A program made the translations under genes and the position numbers. Shown here one piece after another: positions 10,025-16,873 of a stretch of DNA of 64,000 nt. Source of the stretch: Thermogutta sp039793925 (lineage in GTDB: Bacteria; Planctomycetota; Planctomycetia; Pirellulales; Thermoguttaceae); contig NZ_JBAMME010000294.1 in assembly GCF_039793925.1 (NCBI RefSeq), positions 1-64,000 of the forward strand, written 5' to 3'. Within the stretch, counting starts at the first letter, position 1, and each line of letters opens with the position of its first letter. Below the pieces are notes generated by a model. It was not told where the DNA came from, made no database searches, and was given only the letters and a program-made list of their open reading frames with translations.

Positions 10025-10135
10025 TTAAAGACCGATCGGCACAGAGACTCGAGGGCTGCCCAATCCTGAGGACCTTGCCCCATAAAACTGTCTCACACGG
10101 ATTGGGTGGAGCTCAGAGAATTCAGTTGAGAATGC

Positions 10136-11269
10136 TTACAAACTTCGCAGCAAGTCGTAAGCAGTAGCCAGGTCCATCACAAGGTGAGTCCAGAGCCGCA
10201 GGCGGGGATTTGTCAAAAGCGGGCGCAGCGCGTCTGTTTTCAGTCGCTGGCATTCACTGCATGGCCCGGCTATGAGGACGACATATTTATTCGGCTGCTG
10301 AGCCAGCGCCACTAATTCTTCAATTTCAAACAGGGTGACGACCTGAACAGGACACTCTTCCCGGATGGGGCCGCTCGCCGAATAAGGGCGAAACTGCACG
10401 TCGCCCACCCAACCCGCGCGCACCATTGTGTCGATTTCCGCCTGGGTGATGGTGCCTTCTTGCTGAAGCGCCTTCAAGAATTGCCCCAGCATCCCATGTT
10501 CATCCTGGGCGGCGGCGAAAGATGTGATCACAATGTCGATCTCCTTGGCCCGCTCAAACGAGTGGCGCACGCTGGGATTCTGCCGCACACGGTCATATTC
10601 CTGGCGGGAAACAAGCGGCTCGGAGAACAAACCCACATATTCCACAGGGGTAATCACTTCGGAAAAATATCCAAAATAGGTCACAGGGGCTTTGTACGGC
10701 TGATCGATGAAGAAGCCGCCAGCCGAAATCGCATGAAGCACGAGCGGTGGGCACTGAAGATCAGAATAGACCCGCTGGGCAAGTCGTCGGGCCACCATCA
10801 TCGACGAATACCCCGCTCCCAATCCGACGTGGACTTTCTCCTTTTTACCCCGCAAACGATGGATCAGTTGAAACGTCAGGTCTGCTGCGACAGCGCTGAC
10901 ATTGCGGGCGGCCTCTGGTCCTCGAACGTTCACAACCTGAATCGAATCCTCCGGAAAACTCTCCAATCCGAATGCCTTGCGAATTTCCGAGGCCAAATGT
11001 GATTCCCTCGGTGGGCACAAAAGCAGATACTGACGCCGCACAGCTTCCCAAAACAGGGGATATATACGCTCTCGTGTCAGATCCTCTCGACCAAGATGTT
11101 TACGTGCCCAGGCAGCGACCGCCGCGGCAGCACCCCGGCGCCGATCTTTCTGGTCTTTCGCGTTGCCGCTGCAATGCTGCCCGAGCTGCTCCAGAAACCG
11201 ATTGCAGATGGCGTAAACTATTTCGTCACTTTCCTGGGCTGGATGCCAGCTTCCACGTCGCGGGCTCAA
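10136..11269 (-). CDS. SorC/DeoR-type sugar-binding domain protein without a recognisable HTH
   Basis: 377 residues. The central and C-terminal parts resemble the SorC sugar-phosphate-binding domain: a KVHVGLGAGYSSMMVARRL stretch (glycine loop), IDIVITSFA, and GWVGDVQFRPYSASG near the end, as in effector-binding domains of SorC regulators. The first ~100 residues are charged and do not show a clear helix-turn-helix, so it may not be a DNA-binding repressor by itself. The start is TTG, supported by the SD GAAGGAG (11278-11284 on the opposite strand) at an 8-base spacing; no ATG nearby fits. It is alone on this strand. A 27-base inverted repeat lies 120 bases upstream. Confidence 0.6.
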   Translation of the reverse strand: MSPRRGSWHPAQESDEIVYAICNRFLEQLGQHCSGNAKDQKDRRRGAAAAVAAWARKHLGREDLTRERIYPLFWEAVRRQYLLLCPPRESHLASEIRKAFGLESFPEDSIQVVNVRGPEAARNVSAVAADLTFQLIHRLRGKKEKVHVGLGAGYSSMMVARRLAQRVYSDLQCPPLVLHAISAGGFFIDQPYKAPVTYFGYFSEVITPVEYVGLFSEPLVSRQEYDRVRQNPSVRHSFERAKEIDIVITSFAAAQDEHGMLGQFLKALQQEGTITQAEIDTMVRAGWVGDVQFRPYSASGPIREECPVQVVTLFEIEELVALAQQPNKYVVLIAGPCSECQRLKTDALRPLLTNPRLRLWTHLVMDLATAYDLLRSL

Positions 11270-11920
11270 GATCTTGTCTCCTTCACTCCGTTCAAAAATC
11301 GAATTTCACGAGACAAAATCGGTGACAACCGTCCCGAACAGAAAAAAGTCACAATTGGATAGCGCTTATGAAACGCCAAAAAGCCACACGGACACACCTC
11401 GAGCGAGGTGGTCCGAACAATGAACAACAATGATAACCCACTTTAACCGTGACAAAGGCTTCCTTCAACCGCCCGGTTTGTCTCACGGATGGTTCGCTAT
11501 CCTGTCAAGTTTCGGTCGGCGTCTTGACATCCCGGAATACGGTGGCTCTTCCACCGACGTCCCCGACTAGCCTTGCCCATCTCATAGTTTGCTTCCCATT
11601 TCTTTAAATGCGGCTCTGCCGGTTCGTGGCACTCCCCGGCTCGGTTGGGCTAGAGTGTATGTCTGCACAAGCTTTTCCACTTTGATAGTTAGGGGGCGGG
11701 AAAGCAGCAGATCCCATAACAGCGTTTGGATGCAAGCGCCAATAATGGAAAGAGTGTTTTCTGAAGAGATGGGGATCGTTTTCTCGCGTCCGCGTTTCGG
11801 CGTGGCTGAGACCTGAGTCAGTAGGTAACCGATCATTCAGATGTTCCGAATTGAGAAGTTATTGGCTTTGGCGGTCGCACCACGCGTTGACGTTGTGGTT
11901 TCCGATAGACGGAGGTGAAC
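11270..11920. other. Gene-free region between the SorC-like gene and the cupin gene
   Basis: About 650 bases. Only short overlapping frames on both strands occur, none with an SD or a recognisable product. Apart from the inverted repeat at 11389-11415 and a short hairpin near 11537-11555 without a T-tract, I see nothing in it. Confidence 0.35.
11389..11415. repeat. Imperfect inverted repeat upstream of the SorC-like gene
   Basis: The arms CGGAC-AC-ACCTCG and CGAGGT-G-GTCCG pair over 11 positions around a central AG. It lies about 120 bases before the TTG start of the minus-strand SorC-like gene. No T-tract follows, so an operator is more likely than a terminator. Confidence 0.5.
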
Positions 11921-12358
11921 ATGCCCGACGACGTGCCACTCCCCACACCGCGTTACAAAATCATCCATCGGAAGGGTTCCCTAACGCAGACGGCACAATC
12001 CCTGGGGCCTTACCGACTACAATCGCTCATCGATCCAGATGAAGAGCTCAATGCCACGTTCTACCGGGTGTGGATCGGTCCCCATCAAACGACGGCCACC
12101 AGCTATCATCGGATAGCAGAAGAGTTTTATTACGTTCTATCAGGGCGGGGAGAGGCAGTCTTAGACGGTGAACATTATTTCCTCGAGCCGGGTGACTTTC
12201 TCCGCCTCCCGCCCGGCACAACCCATCGATTCATCACTGCCGACGAGACCCTGGAAATGCTCAATATTCACTGTCCGGGTTCGCGACCTGATCGAGATGT
12301 CTATTTCATCGATGAGCCGCCGCCTGGTTTTTCGTCCCCCTCCGACACAACCGACTGA
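11921..12358 (+). CDS. Small cupin-domain protein
   Basis: 145 residues. A single cupin barrel is visible: SYHRIAEEFYYVLSGRGEA corresponds to cupin motif 1 (with His and paired Glu as metal ligands), and EPGDFLRLPPGTTHRF to motif 2 with its late His. Such proteins bind a metal and may be dioxygenases, isomerases, epimerases or simple sensors; the substrate cannot be told. The ATG at 11921 is chosen over an in-frame GTG at 11915 because GGAGG at 11911-11915 sits 5 bases before it. It stands alone, convergent with the outer-membrane protein gene downstream. Confidence 0.8.
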   Translation: MPDDVPLPTPRYKIIHRKGSLTQTAQSLGPYRLQSLIDPDEELNATFYRVWIGPHQTTATSYHRIAEEFYYVLSGRGEAVLDGEHYFLEPGDFLRLPPGTTHRFITADETLEMLNIHCPGSRPDRDVYFIDEPPPGFSSPSDTTD

Positions 12359-12444
12359 GTGGTTGCCGATCGAGGAGCAGCACATGAGCAATCGTGTGTG
12401 ACGACAGTTTGTCTGCGTCGATTTTTTTGTAGTATCTATCAAGC

Positions 12445-13986
12445 TCAAAAGTCGAACGACACGCCGGCGACACCGCCATGGAGCAGGAGGTCCCCGTTGG
12501 AGTCGATGTGTTGGATGGCGTCCACAATATCCACGACATAAAAGGGATACTGCTCGTCGGCAAGTGCTATTTCGGAAACAGCAACAAGTCGGTACCCTAC
12601 GAAAGCACTCCAGCGAGGGTTGATCTGCCAAGTGAGGCGTGCCTCAATTTCAGTGAGGACGGAAAATCGATCATCTGAGGACACAACGGGATACCGGCCC
12701 GGGACGGGCGTTCCCACCAGTGGATCGGGATTGGGGGCGAATAGTTCGCCATCTCCTCGGTATGCATCGAACCGGTTGTGGATGTGATTGTTGTAGAGGC
12801 CAACTTTCGGTCGGCAAGAGAGGACGAGGCAATCGGAGATCGGCCACCGCACATCAAATCCCAGTTGTACCCCCACGAGGTTGTTTTCAACCCGATCGGA
12901 GAGATAACCTTCCAACTCCGGCGCGCTTCCCCAGGGATCGGGATGCCGCTTTGAACCATACGTCAACCGCTCATCGAACCGGAAGTAACGAACGCCCACC
13001 AGCCAATCGATACCCACACGGTAGCCTTCCCAGGGAATCCGGTGGCGGACGAGATTGATCTCCGCATTGTGGATTTCATTGGATCTCCACAGGGCTTGCT
13101 CGTACGCTCCTGTGAAAAGGTCCACAGGTAATCCTGGAATTGTGGGATCCGCATAGACAACGTCCGTGAAATTCAGCGTACTGCTTACAAAGTCGGGATG
13201 TATGGCCGTAGCATCCCCTTTCATGACAGCCAAGCCCCAGTAGGTGCCCTCCAGCCGCCAATTGTCACATGCGAACGAGTGCCCCACGGTTCCTAACCAA
13301 CCACCCTGCCATGAAGTCCGGGCCTGCTCGCTGCTCATAATTTCATTGGCGTTGTTATTCGACTGGTAACTGAACCACACCTGGTTGGGATCATTGCGAC
13401 CCATGATCAAGCCCGCCCCCTCGAAATACCATTCCCCGCGAGGTCGTGGGTCGCACTCCTCGATAAGCCATCTCCGGTGTCCCAAAACGTGTCGCGCATG
13501 TATAGTTTGCCTATCCTTGTTACATGCAGCCTGTTCCTCGCGCAACATTTGGTCGATCAAGGTCCCAGCGGAAGGTTCAGGCTTCCCACTTGGCTCTTGC
13601 TGCCCATTTGCATTCGTCCCCTCCACCGTCGGCAGCGGCACAAGCGGCATCGTAGGATTGCTCGGTTGGGAGAGTCCGGCCACTGAAAGTCCACCGAAAT
13701 TGGATGATTCAGAATGGATCGGCGGGGAGATGTCGGACTCCACCGGTGGCAGTCGCAGAAGATTCGGCGCCCGAGTGCTGCCCGTCGCGGATGAACCGCT
13801 CACAGTCCCTGTTGGGGCGATCGGTGCACTCTCGGGGGCAGCCAAAAGCGGCAGCAGATCAGGACTGGCAGTTAGGCCATATTGCGCTAGGCATTGCGCC
13901 CCACTCCAAAAAGCCAGCCAAGCGAGTCCCGCTGCCAGTAGCTTGCCAGCAAAACCGACGTTGGTCCGATTATGATACCGTTCCAT
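12445..13986 (-). CDS. BBP7-family outer-membrane beta-barrel protein
   Basis: 513 residues. A N-terminal hydrophobic segment (about 11-35, ending LAQ) acts as a signal peptide. A Pro/Ser-rich linker follows to about residue 150, then WYFEGAGLIMGRNDPNQVWF opens a region of alternating strands with many aromatic and Gly residues (WRLEGTYWG, YRVGIDWLVGVRYF). The protein ends in VSFDF, with the C-terminal Phe typical of outer-membrane barrels. This is the pattern of the BBP7 (formerly DUF1551) barrel family that is expanded in planctomycetes; function is unknown, possibly a porin or structural barrel. The start ATG is preceded by AGGGAAA. No partner gene is adjacent. Confidence 0.75.
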   Translation of the reverse strand: MERYHNRTNVGFAGKLLAAGLAWLAFWSGAQCLAQYGLTASPDLLPLLAAPESAPIAPTGTVSGSSATGSTRAPNLLRLPPVESDISPPIHSESSNFGGLSVAGLSQPSNPTMPLVPLPTVEGTNANGQQEPSGKPEPSAGTLIDQMLREEQAACNKDRQTIHARHVLGHRRWLIEECDPRPRGEWYFEGAGLIMGRNDPNQVWFSYQSNNNANEIMSSEQARTSWQGGWLGTVGHSFACDNWRLEGTYWGLAVMKGDATAIHPDFVSSTLNFTDVVYADPTIPGLPVDLFTGAYEQALWRSNEIHNAEINLVRHRIPWEGYRVGIDWLVGVRYFRFDERLTYGSKRHPDPWGSAPELEGYLSDRVENNLVGVQLGFDVRWPISDCLVLSCRPKVGLYNNHIHNRFDAYRGDGELFAPNPDPLVGTPVPGRYPVVSSDDRFSVLTEIEARLTWQINPRWSAFVGYRLVAVSEIALADEQYPFYVVDIVDAIQHIDSNGDLLLHGGVAGVSFDF

Positions 13987-14551
13987 CGGTCATTTCCCTA
14001 TGCAACGGGAATCCATTCCCTTTCCGTTCGCCGAAGTACCAACTTTCGGCCGGCATTTGGAGCGGAAAGCCGTTATGTCACGTCCTGACGTCCAGCCTTG
14101 TTAAAATCACTGCGATTGTTCGCAGAAGTACGGAATATCCAAGGCGATCGGACATGCCTTCCGTTCCACTTATGAGAATCGGTCAGAAAAGAACAGACTC
14201 AGCGCAAAAACAGCCCGTGTGAAAACAAATCAGCGAGGGGGAACGTTCATATGTTCGGAATAGCAGGAATATTCCCTACCCGGGCTTGATGAGTTGAGCT
14301 GCTTTGTCCGGCACAACCGCTCTCTTTCGTATTGTCGTTACAGTTTTTTGAAGCGTCAAAGCCGGAGGCACATTGAAAACCCAGTATGCGCACCGGCCCA
14401 GCAACAGACGGCACCTCCTCCCGAAAATCTGCGGTAACCTGTCGTCCTTGGGGTGAATGACGCAAAAAGCCGAGTGGTGGATCGGCTTTTTCACAGTCCG
14501 GCCCACACGATGGGCAACCCGCGGGGACTTTGACGCCATTTCCGCATGCTG
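13987..14551. other. Intergenic region between the BBP7 gene and parA
   Basis: 565 bases without a credible gene. It holds the promoter side of the BBP7 gene (no clear -35/-10 seen), a short palindrome GGAATATTCC near 14262-14271, and the terminator at 14464-14491 that serves parA. Confidence 0.35.
14464..14491 (-). terminator. Terminator downstream of parA, symmetric
   Basis: AAAAAGCCGA (14464-14473) pairs perfectly with TCGGCTTTTT (14482-14491) over 10 bp around an 8-base loop. On the minus strand the stem ends in a T-tract, 60 bases behind the parA stop. As it is symmetric it could also work on the plus strand. Confidence 0.8.
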
Positions 14552-15373
14552 TTATCCCGCCTGTTTGAGGGGCTGCCTTTCCTGGACGGTTTGGGCAATG
14601 ATTTCTCTCGCAAGATTGCGATAGTCCTCTGCGCCGTTGGAATCCGGTGCATATTGAAAAATTGACTGCCCAAAACTGGGAGCTTCCGCGAGCCGGACAT
14701 TACGGCGGATTCTCGTTTGGAAGAGCTGGGCACCTGCCCAGGGGGTCCGTCCGTCCCGGCGATTGCCGAAGAACGCCCCCACGTCTTCAGAGACTTCGAG
14801 GGCCAGCCGGGTATGCGAGTCAAACATGCAAAGGATGATCCCGGTCAATCGCAATCGGCTGTTAAGCCGTTTGGCCACCAGTTCAATCGTCTGAAGGAGC
14901 TTGCTCAGTCCGTGGAGCGCGAGGAAATGCGGTTGGAGAGGAATAAACACTTCGTTCACCGCAGCAAGTGCGTTGATCGTGAGAATTCCCAGGCTGGGTG
15001 GGCAATCCACCAGGAGAAAGTCGAATTTTTCCGGGTCCTCGGAAAGCTTGTCGCGGAGAATCACCTCTCGACCCACCACGCCTGCCAGTTCGACTTCAGC
15101 AGCCGCCAAATCGAGATGCGACGGAACAACCCATAAGTTCTCCGTGATCTTGCGTCGGACGTCGGCCAGGGGACGATCGCGGACAAGCACGTCGTACACG
15201 GAGAGCATATCAATCTGGGGTTCAATCCCAAAATGCAACGAGGCATGTGCCTGCGGATCCATATCGATGAGACAGGTACGAAAGCCTTCGGCAGCAAAAG
15301 CCGCTGCCAGATTTACGGCAGTGGTGGTTTTGCCCACACCTCCTTTTTGGTTCATGATCGCTATGGACCGCAT
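14552..15373 (-). CDS. ParA/Soj-family ATPase
   Basis: 273 residues. The deviant Walker A KGGVGKTT (about residues 10-17), DMDPQAHAS (Walker A' region) and FDFLLVDCPPSLG (Walker B) are those of ParA/MinD ATPases. They segregate chromosomes, plasmids or protein assemblies by ATP-dependent surface binding. The ATG at 15373 is chosen because AAGGAG lies 7 bases upstream and the protein then starts directly at the ATPase fold; the longer frame adds 11 unlikely residues. Unlike a chromosomal parAB locus, there is no parB beside it: neighbours are an outer-membrane protein gene and a small Cys-protein gene. It may therefore be an orphan ParA positioning another cargo. Confidence 0.88.
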   Translation of the reverse strand: MRSIAIMNQKGGVGKTTTAVNLAAAFAAEGFRTCLIDMDPQAHASLHFGIEPQIDMLSVYDVLVRDRPLADVRRKITENLWVVPSHLDLAAAEVELAGVVGREVILRDKLSEDPEKFDFLLVDCPPSLGILTINALAAVNEVFIPLQPHFLALHGLSKLLQTIELVAKRLNSRLRLTGIILCMFDSHTRLALEVSEDVGAFFGNRRDGRTPWAGAQLFQTRIRRNVRLAEAPSFGQSIFQYAPDSNGAEDYRNLAREIIAQTVQERQPLKQAG

Positions 15374-15531
15374 CGTGACTCCTTCCGTGGCTTCCAATGG
15401 AGGCATACTGCTTAGGACTCTGCTGGGTCAATAGGCCCGATTATATCGGAGAAGTGACCCGGCTTCCTAGATCAAATTGGAGCGCTCCCCAACCCAGGAT
15501 TGGATGCGACTGAAAGCAAACGTTTTATGTC

Positions 15532-15561
15532 TTGTCAAGATGGGCGATGCTTTCGTATAAG
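15532..15561 (+). promoter_or_regulatory. Probable sigma70-type promoter for the small Cys-protein gene
   Basis: TTGTCA (15532-15537) and TATAAG (15556-15561) are separated by 18 bases, about 135 bases before the ATG at 15697. The rest of the 15374-15696 interval holds no gene; a weak stem CATCTT...AAGATG lies at about 15619-15639. Confidence 0.45.
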
Positions 15562-15696
15562 CCATGCATTGGTCCTCCGCTACAAAACCTGTGCGGGAGA
15601 CTTGTTTAGGATGCAATCATCTTATTAGGATGAAGATGTTGGGGATAGGGCTCGACCATTAACGACATTGAGAGCCTCGTAGTCGGGAGAGCAGCA

Positions 15697-15999
15697 ATGA
15701 TCCGCTACGTGTGTGACATGTGTCGGCGGGAGATTCACCCGGACCGCGACATTCGGTACCAGGTGAAAATCGAAGTGAGGGCGGCCTTTGAACCCATGAG
15801 CGACGACGAGCCCGATGATCGGGATCACCTGGAAGAGATTCAGGACATTCTGGAATCTCTCAATCAACTGGGCGAGGAGGCTTTCGAAAGCGCTGAGAAG
15901 GTCCTTCAATTCGATCTGTGCTCCGAGTGTCGAAAACGATTTCTCCGGGATCCGCTGGGCAGGGAAGCGAGCAAGATTCTCGGGTTCAGCAAGAACTGA
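15697..15999 (+). CDS. Small acidic protein with two CxxC pairs, unknown function
   Basis: 100 residues. It has CDMC at residues 6-9 and CSEC at about 76-79, which could form one zinc-binding site, with an acidic, helical middle (many Asp and Glu, about 35-65). I do not recognise a named family. GGGAGAG sits close before the ATG, and codon use is like that of its neighbours, so it is probably a real gene. It is followed at 193 bases by the thermonuclease gene on the same strand. A rubredoxin-like or zinc-ribbon scaffold is possible. Confidence 0.65.
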   Translation: MIRYVCDMCRREIHPDRDIRYQVKIEVRAAFEPMSDDEPDDRDHLEEIQDILESLNQLGEEAFESAEKVLQFDLCSECRKRFLRDPLGREASKILGFSKN

Positions 16000-16191
16000 C
16001 GGACTCGTTCGGCAATCGGAAGCTTCAGAAGGTCCATCAAAGACCTTGTCCCTTTAACTCAGGACAAAATCAGGTCAATTCCAATGGGGCGACCAGGTGC
16101 ATTGTGACCTTTCCAGGTGACGGCAGCACTTGAAGGCACCAAGGAACGTGTAACCGCATACCGATCTTCGCACACGCGTGGGCGGACCTTC

Positions 16192-16776
16192 ATGAACCGG
16201 CGATTCCCGAGGTTTCGCATTCCCCGCACTGGTCGACGCCGGCGAAACGTTCCCGACTCTCGTTCGCTTATCTTCCTGCTGATCATCGTCATCCTGGTCG
16301 TTTACCGTGGTCTGCGCTCTGCCCATCAAAATGCCGACCGCGGTCCGTCAACCGGAGAAGGTGTGTGGATGGTGGAACACGTGGTCGACGGGGATACCCT
16401 TCGACTCACCAACGGAGAAACAGTGCGTCTTATCGGCGTGGACGCTCCGGAATCGGTGAAACCGCACTCCCCTGTTGAACCCTTTGGTCCCGAAGCCGCT
16501 GACTATCTGGCGACACTCGTGCGACAGGCTGGCAATCAGGTGCGACTGGAATTCGATGGTCCCCGGCGGGATAAGTACGGCCGACTGCTGGCATATGTCT
16601 GGGCAAAAGATAAATTACTGAACGAAGAGATCATTCGCGCCGGTTTCGGGCGCGTCGAGATCCAGTATTCCTATTCTCAAATAATGAAGGAACGATTTCT
16701 TCTCGTTGAAGCGGAAGCAAGAATTGCCCGGAGAGGAATCTGGTCGGTTTCCGAAAACGTGTCACCGCAGAAATGA
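16192..16776 (+). CDS. Membrane-anchored staphylococcal-nuclease-like (thermonuclease) protein
   Basis: 194 residues from the ATG at 16192; the frame is open further upstream (16117), but that segment is not nuclease-like. An Arg-rich start is followed by one membrane helix (about 25-38) and a complete SNase domain from about 58: VVDGDTLRL, RLIGVDAPES (Arg79, Asp84), PFGPEAADYL (Glu101) and DKYGRLLAYVW (Arg131) correspond to the catalytic Arg, Asp, Glu and Arg of thermonuclease. It would cleave nucleic acids at the outer face of the membrane using calcium. The SD is weak, so the exact start is uncertain. Confidence 0.82.
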   Translation: MNRRFPRFRIPRTGRRRRNVPDSRSLIFLLIIVILVVYRGLRSAHQNADRGPSTGEGVWMVEHVVDGDTLRLTNGETVRLIGVDAPESVKPHSPVEPFGPEAADYLATLVRQAGNQVRLEFDGPRRDKYGRLLAYVWAKDKLLNEEIIRAGFGRVEIQYSYSQIMKERFLLVEAEARIARRGIWSVSENVSPQK

Positions 16777-16873
16777 GCCCATCTTCGTGGCTTATTATGA
16801 GCGACTCGATGAAGAGTTTCCAAAATCCGAACGCTGCGAGATTGCTCGCGTACTTGATCCAAGTTTCTGACAA

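Noticed and set aside
11582..11836. Short minus- and plus-strand frames between the SorC-like and cupin genes
   Set aside because: No SD, no similarity and overlapping frames on both strands.
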